Origin: Dysgonomonas hofstadii
GTDB taxonomy: Bacteria; Bacteroidota; Bacteroidia; Bacteroidales; Dysgonomonadaceae
Direction: 5' to 3'
NCBI RefSeq assembly: GCF_014196915.1
Contig: NZ_JACIEP010000002.1
Location: forward strand, 186,001-250,000
Length of the DNA: 64,000 nt
In this document: positions 46,753 through 56,000 of the stretch, piece after piece
How positions within the stretch are numbered: the first letter of the stretch is position 1
Layout: each line of letters opens with the position of its first letter
The notes under the pieces: generated by a model
Seen by the model: the letters and a program-made list of their open reading frames with translations, nothing else
Told to the model about the DNA's origin: nothing
The model's database searches: none
Made by a program: the position numbers and the translations under genes

Positions 46753-47487
46753 ATGACGGAGAATAGTAAAGGCATAGACAAAGCGAAAAACAGAAACAAG
46801 GATATCGAATTGCGCAGTGAGAAAGTTCGTAATATCATTGGAAAGATACCTCCTCGTATATTAAGAGTTGGTATTTCTGTTGTATCCTTAACAATAATTG
46901 GTGTATTAATACTTGCTTATCTAATTCCATATCCTCAATATAGTATAATATCTGTTCAATTTTATAGTAACCCTTTAGTTCAAACTGTTGAGGCTTTAAA
47001 TTCAGGTATTTTTTATTCTGATATTGAACGATTAACCATATATAAAGACGAAGAAGTTGGATTAATTAAAAATATAAATGACTCTGTTTTTAAATTATAT
47101 TCAAAAGTATCAGGGGAGATATTTTTGAATTCGAAGAATGGGGATTATATAGAGAAGAACAAAATATTATTTACAATTATACCAGATACTATACAGTCTG
47201 CTTATGCTATAGGATTTGTTATGCCTGAAGAGATAAAAGATATAACTGTAGGACAATTTGTCTATATATCATTAAGTGAAAAATCTATTTCCGGGAAAAT
47301 TGTGGAAATTTATCCAATTCAAGAAATGAATACTAACAGTGGAAGTAAGGGATTTAAGATAAAAATAGGTTTCTCCACAGATATAGTATATCAAGATAAG
47401 AACCTTTTATTTCCAAACACAACATACACAGGTAAGATATTGACTTCAAAAAAGCCCATATTACAAAAGATATTCAATCCCAAATGA
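46753..47487 (+). CDS. Short HlyD-like periplasmic adaptor
   Basis: 244 residues. A cytosolic head, one membrane helix (about 36-58) and a periplasmic lipoyl/beta-barrel-like part with SGEIFLNSKNGDYIEKNKILF. Typical HlyD proteins are about 400 residues with a long alpha-helical hairpin reaching TolC; here the hairpin is essentially absent. No TolC-like gene is in the island. It is the partner of the C39 exporter by position. Confidence 0.78.
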   Translation: MTENSKGIDKAKNRNKDIELRSEKVRNIIGKIPPRILRVGISVVSLTIIGVLILAYLIPYPQYSIISVQFYSNPLVQTVEALNSGIFYSDIERLTIYKDEEVGLIKNINDSVFKLYSKVSGEIFLNSKNGDYIEKNKILFTIIPDTIQSAYAIGFVMPEEIKDITVGQFVYISLSEKSISGKIVEIYPIQEMNTNSGSKGFKIKIGFSTDIVYQDKNLLFPNTTYTGKILTSKKPILQKIFNPK

Positions 47488-47526
47488 CTTCTTTTCTGCC
47501 TTTCATACAAAACATATTTGTCATAT

Positions 47527-47748
47527 GTGGAATAAAAAATGGCTCAGCACGCATTTTGAGGACATACATTTGCTACCCTTATACTCGCAAATTAAGTATC
47601 GATAGAGAATATTGCTAAAATGCTCGGCCATACGAACATTACTACTACTCAAATTTATGCTAAGATATTGAATCAAAAAATTAGAGCCGAGGTAAATAAA
47701 GTTAGAAATGAATTTGATGATATGAAAGAGTTTTATGTACAGGAGTAA
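47527..47748 (+). pseudogene. Decayed duplicate of the island integrase 3' end
   Basis: From about 47620 to 47737 the sequence matches 37318-37434 with about six differences in 117 bases and encodes the same KMLGHTNITTTQIYAKILNQ block. The part before that is shifted and scrambled (it aligns with 37222-37317 only with gaps). The tail ends VQE instead of Q. It marks the far end of the peptide cluster. Confidence 0.85.
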
Positions 47749-47790
47749 TATTGTGAAACTACAAAATAAAGATGCAATTTAAATAAAAGA

Positions 47791-47835
47791 ACAACAGTTA
47801 GGATTGAGATGCTATACTTCAATTCTAACTGTTGT
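47791..47835. terminator. Bidirectional terminator at the island end
   Basis: An 11-bp perfect stem (47791-47801 with 47825-47835), with further inner pairing, flanked by T-rich DNA on both strands. It separates the island from the convergent peptidase gene. Confidence 0.7.
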
Positions 47836-47976
47836 AATATATTATTTTACATCACCATTGTATATTCCATATCCGCCTTTTGGCTGTTTCCGTTCTAAAT
47901 ATTATCTCTGGATAAGTTACATTCCAACTTTTGATGAAATTTTAACTGGCTCTTAATCTTTTGTTTATTCTTGTTT

Positions 47977-49338
47977 TTACTCGCCCTTGGCAAATACGGC
48001 AAGACTTTCGTGTCCTTCTGAATCAATACTTTGTACAGCGAAGAAATAATTATCCTTGCTGTAAGGCAAATGTGCTTCTGTTCCATTTATACGTATTTTC
48101 ATTTGCCATTGCGATTGGTCGGTTTCACGAATCAAGATGTAATAGCCTGCCGGTTTCTTTCCTTGTTTAGGAGCCTCCCAATGGAGAGTGGAATAGTTGG
48201 TAAGTTCAGAGACCTCCTGCCTCACATTCACGGGAGCTGAAGGGGCCAAAGCCAGATTCGCCACAGTAGACAGGTTTACACCCGTATTTTTTCGGAGGTA
48301 TTCAAAGTCGATTCCTTCTATTTCATCCCCATATTTCACTCCGTTTTCGTTCCGGACATATTGATGGGTTCGGTTATAATTCTCGTGCATTTCGCAGATG
48401 CGAACGGCGGCATATCCTTTCCGGCTGAAGGGCGTATGGTCGCCACCCCGGCCGAAGCGGTCATTGCGGTAGATCAGCTTTACAGTTATATTATCCACAT
48501 AACGCTCTCCGGTTTCTTTGATATAGCGTGCCAATTGTCGCGAAGGACTATCGTTCTCGGCAGAGTTATACACTCGTTCGCGCTTCATTTCGTCGGTTTC
48601 GGCAAAGGGGATATTTTCAGAGAAGACACGGAGCAAGGTGTTGTTGTGCGTATCCGTTTCGCTGGCCGTTCCGTTTCCTATCATATCGTTATTGACTACG
48701 GCTATCAGGTTCCAGTTTTCACGGCGGGCCATTTCTGCCATGTGTTGTGCCCCGTAAAGTCCGTGTTCTTCGCCGGAGAGAAACATGATCTTCAATGTAA
48801 CAGGCAGATCGACCTGCGAAAGCAGACGGGTGATCTCCATCAGGCAAGCCACGCCGCTACCGTTATCATTGGCTCCGGGAGCATACCCGATGGAGTCATT
48901 TCCGTTCCCATTCCTATTGTCGAAGTGAGCGAGGAGGGCAATTACTCTGTCGTCGTCCGGATTACTTCCCTGTACGGTGGCTACCACGTTACACAAGGTC
49001 ACTTCTCGTTTGAGGCGGGTTTCCGCTCCTCCAAACGTATAGAACACCTTTTCCACACTGAGCCGTCCACCCGAAGCAGGGATGTATGCATTTACTCGCC
49101 GGTACAGGTATTCAGTAGCGGCACCTATTCCCTGTGTGGGATGCGTCATGCTACTGAGGTTATTCCGGTTGTGAAATCCAACCATATCTTGTATCAATGC
49201 CTTCATTGTATCAACGGAGATACTATTCACTGCCGCTTCGATAATGGCATCTCTATTTTTAATGGTCGTTTGAGCATAGAGACCGTTCACATACAGGAAC
49301 AGCCCCATGAGGAAGTATAAATAGCGTGGCGTTTTCAT
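47977..49338 (-). CDS. Exported M28 family zinc peptidase with Fn3-like tail
   Basis: 453 residues. A signal peptide (1-22, ending LYAQ) precedes an M28 catalytic domain (about 40-360). The dizinc ligands are visible in LLAHFDN, GANDNGSG, SGEEHGLYG and NNDMIGNG, with a late His in GGDHTPFS. The last 90 residues look like a fibronectin type III domain (APSAPVNVRQ). It should be an aminopeptidase or carboxypeptidase of the envelope. The base composition is more GC-rich than that of the adjacent island. Confidence 0.88.
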   Translation of the reverse strand: MKTPRYLYFLMGLFLYVNGLYAQTTIKNRDAIIEAAVNSISVDTMKALIQDMVGFHNRNNLSSMTHPTQGIGAATEYLYRRVNAYIPASGGRLSVEKVFYTFGGAETRLKREVTLCNVVATVQGSNPDDDRVIALLAHFDNRNGNGNDSIGYAPGANDNGSGVACLMEITRLLSQVDLPVTLKIMFLSGEEHGLYGAQHMAEMARRENWNLIAVVNNDMIGNGTASETDTHNNTLLRVFSENIPFAETDEMKRERVYNSAENDSPSRQLARYIKETGERYVDNITVKLIYRNDRFGRGGDHTPFSRKGYAAVRICEMHENYNRTHQYVRNENGVKYGDEIEGIDFEYLRKNTGVNLSTVANLALAPSAPVNVRQEVSELTNYSTLHWEAPKQGKKPAGYYILIRETDQSQWQMKIRINGTEAHLPYSKDNYFFAVQSIDSEGHESLAVFAKGE

Positions 49339-49370
49339 ATGATAAGTAGTTACGTTATAATGAACTGCAA

Positions 49371-49378
49371 CAAAAATA
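49371..49378 (-). promoter_or_regulatory. -7 element for the M28 peptidase gene
   Basis: Minus-strand TATTTTTG matches TAnnTTTG, 32 bases before the start at 49338. Confidence 0.4.
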
Positions 49379-49469
49379 CATTTATTTCCGTATTATTTAG
49401 TGCTTTCGCGCTCCTTAATGCATATCGGATATTTCTACACCGGGCATGCCTGTATCTTTTATTAGATGA

Positions 49470-49568
49470 TTAAAAACCGAATAACAAGAAAGGCATATTC
49501 GGAACGAGTGAAACGATCTGTTCCCGTTTCTTTTTAAAAGAATCTTTTTCTATTACGATAATATCCAT
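49470..49568 (-). pseudogene. Short, probably broken gene start
   Basis: A 32-codon frame begins MDIIVIEKDSFKKKREQIV and stops; coding-like sequence goes on in another frame (NHLIKDTGMPGVEISDMH), suggesting a frameshift. A minus-strand TATATTTG at 49588-49595 lies 19 bases before the start. The beginning resembles small helix-turn-helix proteins of mobile elements, but the match is weak. Nothing else was seen in 49379-49709. Confidence 0.35.
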
Positions 49569-49709
49569 ATTTATTAGGTTTTGCCGACAAATATAGATGA
49601 ATAAGTAAACGTTTTTTTGAAATCGGCAGCAATAACTTTATCAGGAAGTTATAGACTTTATTTTCAAGTCCAATTTCGATAAAAAGTATAATATGATTAA
49701 TTTTACATC

Positions 49710-50519
49710 ATGTTGAAAGAATATTCCATATCTGATATATTAGCCTTACCCTCGCAACATGTCTCACATTATACAGGAACATTTGAGGGGACAGAAGACC
49801 CTGAAATCGAGTGGGCACACCGTCATTCTTTCTTTTCGTTAGTTTGGTTTACGGAAGGAGCGGGTTTTTATGTGATAGATTTTGAAGAATATGAGATTAA
49901 ACGGAATAGAGTATTTTTTGTAAGCCCAAAGCAAATCCATAATTGGGATTATTCGGAAAACTGTAAAGGTTATATTATCGCTGTTGACAGTACACTTGGC
50001 GAAGAATTGAATCTGAATTATACATTTCCATACATTGACATAAGCGGTAAGACCAAAGATTTACTATCAATAATATTTCCTGATTTAATAGAGAATTTTG
50101 ATAAACAACAGGATGTAAACATCGACATTCGATATGTTTACCAACTTTGCGAGAGGTTTGCAGAGCAGAATAACGTGCAACACTATGCGAGCAATCCTTA
50201 TATTGTCAGCTTTAAAAAACTTATTTCAGAAAACCATGTGCAACCGCATGTCATAGATTGGTATGCTGATAAGCTGCATTTACCCGTAGAAGAATTGAAC
50301 TCCCTCTGTAAAGAATATACAGGAACTACTGCAAAACAATATCTGTTGGATATTCAATTGACCGAAGCGAAACGTCTTTTGTTATACAGCGATCTCAATA
50401 TAAATGAAATCGCATTTCAGTTGGGCATTGAGGATAGTTCCTATTTCTCCCGTATCTTCAAAAAGAAAACTTCGTATACTCCATCCGACTTTCTGAAAAA
50501 GTACCGAAAACAAGAATGA
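49710..50519 (+). CDS. AraC family transcriptional regulator
   Basis: 269 residues: a cupin-like sensor domain (about 25-130, with HRHSFFSLVWF) and a C-terminal AraC helix-turn-helix pair (about 175-268) with ISEN, NEIAFQLGIEDSSYFSRIFK and TPSDF. It lies 54 bases before the decarboxylase-like gene on the same strand and probably controls it. Confidence 0.9.
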   Translation: MLKEYSISDILALPSQHVSHYTGTFEGTEDPEIEWAHRHSFFSLVWFTEGAGFYVIDFEEYEIKRNRVFFVSPKQIHNWDYSENCKGYIIAVDSTLGEELNLNYTFPYIDISGKTKDLLSIIFPDLIENFDKQQDVNIDIRYVYQLCERFAEQNNVQHYASNPYIVSFKKLISENHVQPHVIDWYADKLHLPVEELNSLCKEYTGTTAKQYLLDIQLTEAKRLLLYSDLNINEIAFQLGIEDSSYFSRIFKKKTSYTPSDFLKKYRKQE

Positions 50520-50573
50520 AAGTCCTGCAATGTTGCTCATTTTTTATTCTTCTTTTGTACAAAAGATAGAAAA

Positions 50574-51434
50574 ATGAAGCAATTATTATTAATCATGTCG
50601 GCCGTATTGTCGATGTTAAATATGCATGCACAAATGGAAAAGTCTGAGCGTTATACTCGCGGATGGAGTAAATTACAGGAAATAGATGGAGAGGCAGGAG
50701 AAAATGTGGTAAATAATTTAGGAATCATTTCTCCTGATTTAGCTCGTTTCATTATTGAATATTCCTTCGGAGATGTTTATAGTCTTAATTTTCTGAATAA
50801 TAAATCCAAAGAAATCGCAGCTGTATCATCCCTTATCGCACAAGGTGCTACCCCTCAACTGAAAGTCCACCTGAACGGGGCATTGAATTCCGGATGTTTG
50901 ATAACCGAAGTAAAAGAAATAATCCTGCAAATGTCTGTTTATACAGGATTTCCGGGAAGCATTAATGCCATGAATACTTTCCAAGAAGTATTAAACGAAC
51001 GGAAGAACAAAGGAATCAATGATTTGGCAGGAAGCATTACGAATCAGGAAACGGATTCATTAAGCCGTTACTCGAAAGGGGCAGAAGCTCTTTCGCTTCT
51101 TGATAGTTTACAAGTGCAACACATGGAAAAAGCTTATCGTGATTTTTCTCCCGAATTAGTACAATTCACTTTGGAGTATGCTTTCGCCGATATTCATTCC
51201 CGAAAAGGATTGGAAAAGAAGTACCGACAAATTGCAACAGTAGCAGCGCTTGCTACATTGGGAAATGCACCGTCTCAATTAAAATTCCATATAAGCGGAG
51301 CATTGAATGTCGGAGTGACCGGGGATGAAATAAAAGAAGTCATGTTGCTAATGACTGTGTATGCAGGATTTCCGGCTGCGATAAACGGAACAAATATTCT
51401 GCGAGAGGTAATGGATGAACGCTCTGATAAATAG
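50574..51434 (+). CDS. Exported protein with two carboxymuconolactone decarboxylase domains
   Basis: 286 residues with a signal peptide (1-20). Two homologous CMD domains (about 40-135 and 175-283) each hold the helix pattern LKxHxxGALNxG, EVKEIILQMSVYTGFP and EIKEVMLLMTVYAGFP. The catalytic CxxC of the AhpD branch is absent, so it fits the alpha-helical decarboxylase branch of unknown substrate. A secreted double-CMD protein next to AraC is common in Bacteroidetes. Confidence 0.85.
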   Translation: MKQLLLIMSAVLSMLNMHAQMEKSERYTRGWSKLQEIDGEAGENVVNNLGIISPDLARFIIEYSFGDVYSLNFLNNKSKEIAAVSSLIAQGATPQLKVHLNGALNSGCLITEVKEIILQMSVYTGFPGSINAMNTFQEVLNERKNKGINDLAGSITNQETDSLSRYSKGAEALSLLDSLQVQHMEKAYRDFSPELVQFTLEYAFADIHSRKGLEKKYRQIATVAALATLGNAPSQLKFHISGALNVGVTGDEIKEVMLLMTVYAGFPAAINGTNILREVMDERSDK

Positions 51435-51489
51435 ATCGCAAGTCTATGGATTGTAATTGGAGCAATCTTATGTAGAGAGAATACTATAA

Positions 51490-51858
51490 TTAGCCTAAAA
51501 TCTTCTTGCGATGCTTCAATCCCCATTCACGTAGCATTTCGATAATGTTGGTTAAAGATTTGGCGTGGTCAGTCAGAAAGTACTCAACTTTAGGAGGAAA
51601 CGTTTCATAAACAATACGCTCAATAAGTTGATCTTCTGCCATTTCTTTTAGCTCTTTGGATAGCGTTTTGTCCGTTAGTCCGGGAACAGCCCTTACGATT
51701 TCTTTAAACCGCTTATTGTTGTGCGACAATGCTATAATGATAGGGATTTTCCATTTACCTGATAATACGGCTAATGCATCAAGAACCGGGAGCATTCTGC
51801 GCTTACACTCAGTCATATCCCTTGATTGTTCATTCTCCATAGTTGTATTATTATCCAT
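51490..51858 (-). CDS. HxlR family transcriptional regulator
   Basis: 122 residues with the winged helix-turn-helix of HxlR proteins: CKRRMLPVLDALAVLSGKW at the start and LTDKTLSKELKEM for the recognition helix. One Cys near residue 17 matches the redox-sensing Cys of YodB/HypR-type members. It is divergent from the flavoprotein gene and a perfect palindrome lies between them, so it probably represses that gene or itself in response to electrophiles or oxidants. Confidence 0.9.
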   Translation of the reverse strand: MDNNTTMENEQSRDMTECKRRMLPVLDALAVLSGKWKIPIIIALSHNNKRFKEIVRAVPGLTDKTLSKELKEMAEDQLIERIVYETFPPKVEYFLTDHAKSLTNIIEMLREWGLKHRKKILG

Positions 51859-51898
51859 AATGCGAGTATATTATTGAATACTTTCTTTTTTGATAGTG

Positions 51899-51914
51899 CT
51901 TTCCAAATGGAAAG
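51899..51914. promoter_or_regulatory. Palindromic operator between hxlR and flavoprotein gene
   Basis: CTTTCCAAATGGAAAG is a near-perfect palindrome (7-base arms, AA centre). It lies 28 bases upstream of the flavoprotein -7 element and 41 bases from the HxlR start, the usual place for an autoregulatory site. Confidence 0.55.
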
Positions 51915-51941
51915 TAATATCAATTGGATAGTAAATATAGG

Positions 51942-51949
51942 TAATTTTG
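51942..51949 (+). promoter_or_regulatory. -7 element for the flavoprotein gene
   Basis: TAATTTTG matches TAnnTTTG, 21 bases before the ATG at 51971. Confidence 0.45.
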
Positions 51950-51970
51950 CAAGATGATCAATTATAAGTT

Positions 51971-52636
51971 ATGGATATGAAAAAAGTAATAGCAATAAAT
52001 GGCAGCCCTCGTAAGTCAGGGAACACGACAACCTTGCTGCAAAAAGCATTAGAAGGGGCATGTTCAAATGAAGCCCAAATTGAAATTATTCATTTATATG
52101 ACCTCAGCTACAAGGGGTGTGTAAGTTGTTTTTCATGCAAACAAAAAAACAGCAAACATTTAGGAATATGTACGATGAAAGACGAATTAACCCCCATTCT
52201 GTATAAAATAATGAATTGTAATACTTTAATTTTAGGCTCTCCGATTTATTTTAGTGATGTTACGGGAGAAATGCGTTCTTTCTTAGAAAGACTTCTTTTC
52301 ATGAATCTATCATACGAAAAACTAAGTTCTGATGGTCGTGGAGGTTCTAACTTCAAAGGTCGGATTAATACAGGATTTATATTTACGATGAATGTGAATC
52401 AAGAACAGGCAACATTTTTAAGATATAACAGGATTTTTGAGGGATTACAATCTCTACAACGTCTTCTTAACGGAAAATGGGAGTACATGATGTCTTATGA
52501 TACTTATCAATTTAAAGATTACTCCAAGTATGCCGTCGAAATTTTTGATGAAGCCAAAAAGAGAAAAGTGCGCGAAGAACAATTTCCTGTTGATGCTCAA
52601 AAGGCTTTTGAGATGGGGAAACGGCTAAGTAAATAA
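51971..52636 (+). CDS. NADPH-dependent FMN reductase/iron-sulfur flavoprotein
   Basis: 221 residues. The flavodoxin-like FMN loop INGSPRKSGNT opens the protein, followed by CVSCFSC and a later Cys in GICTMKD, the compact cysteine motif of the Isf-like iron-sulfur flavoproteins, and by GSPIYFSDVTGEM. It moves electrons from NAD(P)H or ferredoxin to an unknown acceptor. Divergence from hxlR suggests induction by reactive compounds. Confidence 0.85.
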   Translation: MDMKKVIAINGSPRKSGNTTTLLQKALEGACSNEAQIEIIHLYDLSYKGCVSCFSCKQKNSKHLGICTMKDELTPILYKIMNCNTLILGSPIYFSDVTGEMRSFLERLLFMNLSYEKLSSDGRGGSNFKGRINTGFIFTMNVNQEQATFLRYNRIFEGLQSLQRLLNGKWEYMMSYDTYQFKDYSKYAVEIFDEAKKRKVREEQFPVDAQKAFEMGKRLSK

Positions 52637-53071
52637 AATACTAATGAAGGTTTACATATACAAAATCCATTTATACCATAATCATGCGAGCAAAATACCA
52701 TATATGCGGTATTTTGCATTTTATTAAATGTATGTTAATTTGTATCGAAATCACTATGATAATATAAGTACGGCAAAAATGAAATCATTTTCTAAACAAT
52801 CGACCCTTTCTTTTCAGGAGAGCACTAATTCCGGCACATTCTTTTGCCCAGCCCTTTCCGGCTTCGAAAACTTTTCTTCTTTCCGAATGCGAATGTGTTG
52901 CTGTTAATGGCAACATAAAATCTGAACTTATCAATTAAACTGTTCGGTCTTATATGGTTGGCAGCTTGTCTGTCAGCTATATGAAATAGAATATCCGTAT
53001 AAAAAAACGAACACTTCCTTGTCCGACGGCAAATGGCTTTGGAAGTGCTCTTGATAAACATTCATTTATCC
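52637..53071. other. Gap before the second susC with two hairpins
   Basis: This 435-base gap holds the terminator at 52690-52717 and an imperfect 10-bp inverted repeat (53009-53018 with 53041-53050) close to the next start. No credible gene was found; a minus-strand frame at 52825-53061 lacks recognisable features. Confidence 0.5.
52690..52717 (+). terminator. Terminator of the flavoprotein gene
   Basis: A perfect 10-bp stem, GCAAAATACC with GGTATTTTGC, loop of 8, followed by a T-rich stretch. Confidence 0.8.
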
Positions 53072-56000
53072 ATGGTAAAGATAACTAATTTCTTTAAAGG
53101 AAGTTATACTTCTTCCTTTTCTGTCAAAAAATGCACCTGCATTTTCCTGGTACTATTCGTCTGTTCACTGGTCATCCATGCCCAGACAACACTAACAGGA
53201 TATGTCCTTGATGAAAAAACAAAAGAGCCGGTAACCGGAGCGACTATCGTTGAACAGGCTACAACCAACGGAAGCAGTACGGATGCCGACGGCCGATTTG
53301 ACCTGAAAGTATCCGGCAGGTTTCCACTTAAACTGTCAATCCGTTTAATCGGATATAAAGACCGGGAGGTCATTGTAAAGAATGCAACAGACCCTGTTAA
53401 CATATATCTTACTGAAGATATAAATGCTCTCAACGAGGTTGTCGTTGTCGGTTATGGAACACAGCGAAGAAAAGAACTAACCGGAGCTGTAGCATCCGTA
53501 TCCAAAGCGACTCTGGAACAACCGGCTACTTCGGTAAACGAACTTCTGGGAGGGAGTATAGCAGGGCTGAATGTTTCCCAGAATTCAGGGCAGCCCGGAA
53601 CAGGGTCGGCCATTCGTATCCGTGGCGGGAATTCGATTTATGCAAGCAATGAGCCGTTATATGTGATAGATGGCTTTATATTCTTTAGCGAAAAAAATGC
53701 AACTCAGGCAGGCGTAGGTAATATTGATGGAAGTCTCGATCCTTTGGCGGCGATTAATCCTTCGGACATAGAATCGATAGAAGTCTTAAAAGACGTATCG
53801 GCAAAAGCTATCTATGGTTCCCGCGGCGCAAACGGAGTAATCCTTGTGACTACAAAAAAAGGTAAACGGGGAGGAAATACCATTCGCTATCAATATACTA
53901 TAGGCGTAGATAAATCAGCTAAAAAGCTCGATCTGTTAACAGCTAAACAATGGCTCTCAATCCAGAAAGAATATTTCAACGATAAGCCCAGCCTGTATTA
54001 TAGCCAAGAAGAGCTTGCCCGGTTTGATAAAGGAACAGACTGGCAAAACGCAGTATTGCAGACCGGAATTTCACAAACCCATGAATTATCGGTCAGTGGA
54101 GGGGATGAGAAAACCCGTTATCTCATATCAGGAAATTATACAGATCAAAAGGGGATTATCCTTAATTCAGGCTTCAAACGGTTTAGCGGGCGGTTGAATT
54201 TAGATAAAGAATTGTATCAGAATCTGAAAGTAGGACTTACCGCCACGGTAAACAGAAGCACACAGGATGCGCTCACTACTTTTGAAGGAGCAAACTATAA
54301 CGATTCACCTTATTCTCACGGGATAGCCAACTCTCTTACTTATGCCTTATACATGCCTCCGGTATTGTCCATCTACAATGCCGACGGAAGCTACAATTAT
54401 AAGAATCCGTTCGAATATAGCTATCTGAGTTATTACGGACAGGCTGCAAACCCCGTCTCGGACTTAAAGAATAGTATTGGGCAAACCATAAGCACATCGT
54501 TGTTGGGTAATTTCTTTGTCGAATACAATATCCTTAAAGAACTGAAGGCAAAGGTCAATGCTGGAGCAAATACAGATTATATTACACAAAACTATTTTGC
54601 CCCACCCTATACGGCATTGGGCCTAAATCAGGATATCCGGGGGATGGGAGCCATTGGAAACAGGCGTACTGATGTTACTCAATATGAGTTTTTACTCTCA
54701 TTTACAAAACAGCTCAACCCGGTTCACTTTATTGACTTATTAGCCGGATATACTTATCAGAATACGAAAACGGACTTTTCTGTAAGCAAGGCCAATCATC
54801 TCGAATCTTTCGATAATCTGGGTACAGGGAATGAACTTCCTCCTATTTCGCGTAAGCAAAAAGCTTCATTCAACTCATTTCTGGGCAGAGCAAATTATAC
54901 ATTGCTGGAGCGGTATAACCTGACCGCAACATACCGTGCAGATAAATCTTCACGTTTCTCGAAAGGCCATGAATGGGGTTATTTCCCTTCTATAGGATTC
55001 TCATGGAATGTAAACGAAGAAGAATTCGCAAAGCCTCTTTTCCCGGCATTAAGCACATTAAAACTTCGTTTGACTTATGGAAAAGCTGGCAATCAGGAAA
55101 TAGACTTCGACGAGTACGAACAATATTTCAATACCGGAAGGTATAATGGTGCTCCGGCTTACGACATGAAAAATCTGGGTAATTCTGATCTTAAATGGGA
55201 GACAACGACGGAATACAATGCCGGAATAGATGCCGGATTTTTAAATGACAGATTTACCCTGACAGCTGATGTTTATTATAAAAAGACGCATGATCTACTA
55301 CTCCGTATACCTGCTCCTTTAGGTTCGGGAACAAGCGAAAAGCAGATTGCCAATATTGGAAATGTTATTAATAAAGGATTTGAGTTCACCTTGAATGCGA
55401 AATTAGTAGAGCGAAAAAACTTTTCATGGTCTGCTTCGGCTAATATTGCCCGTAATATAAACCGGATTACAAGCCTGGGCGAATATGATGGATTGACCGA
55501 AGGAAATGACCAGGAACAAATCTTACGTGTAGGAGAATCGGTTGGATCTTTCTATGGCTACCGCTTTTTAGGAGTGGTACAATCTGATGAGGATATTTCA
55601 AAACTGCCTACAATAGGAGGCCGGACTCCGCAACCCGGAGATGCTAAGTTTGCCGACATAAGTAGTTCTGATGGAAACCCTGATGGCAGGGTAACACCTG
55701 AATCTGACCGCGTAGTTTTAGGCAATATTCAACCTGATTTTACCTATGGTTTTTCCTCTTCGGCTTCTTATGGCAACTTCGACTTTTATATTATGTTGCA
55801 GGGTTCACAGGGAAATCAGGTTTACAATCTGCTAAGGCGTTACCTTGAACGTCCGAATGATTCCTATAACATGTCGGCGGCATTACTAAATAGCTGGACG
55901 GAGGCCAATCCTTCCAATACAATTCCTTACCTCGGTAGCACGCGTGCGACAGAACTGGATAGCCGGTATGTAGAAGATGCTTCATTCCTGAAATTAAGAA

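Noticed and set aside
47749-47976. Second attachment site (copy of the tRNA-Val 3' end) at the island's far side
   Set aside because: No copy of the tRNA 3' sequence or of the GTGTACA repeats was found by eye here, so island ends remain inferred from the integrase duplicate.
48361-49320. Plus-strand frame of about 320 codons opposite the M28 peptidase
   Set aside because: The minus-strand gene has all zinc ligands; the opposite frame is rich in His/Cys/Ser as shadows are and has no recognisable motif.
52825-53061. 78-codon minus-strand frame, considered as a transposase scrap
   Set aside because: No catalytic motif or similarity that can be named; it overlaps the start region of the second susC.
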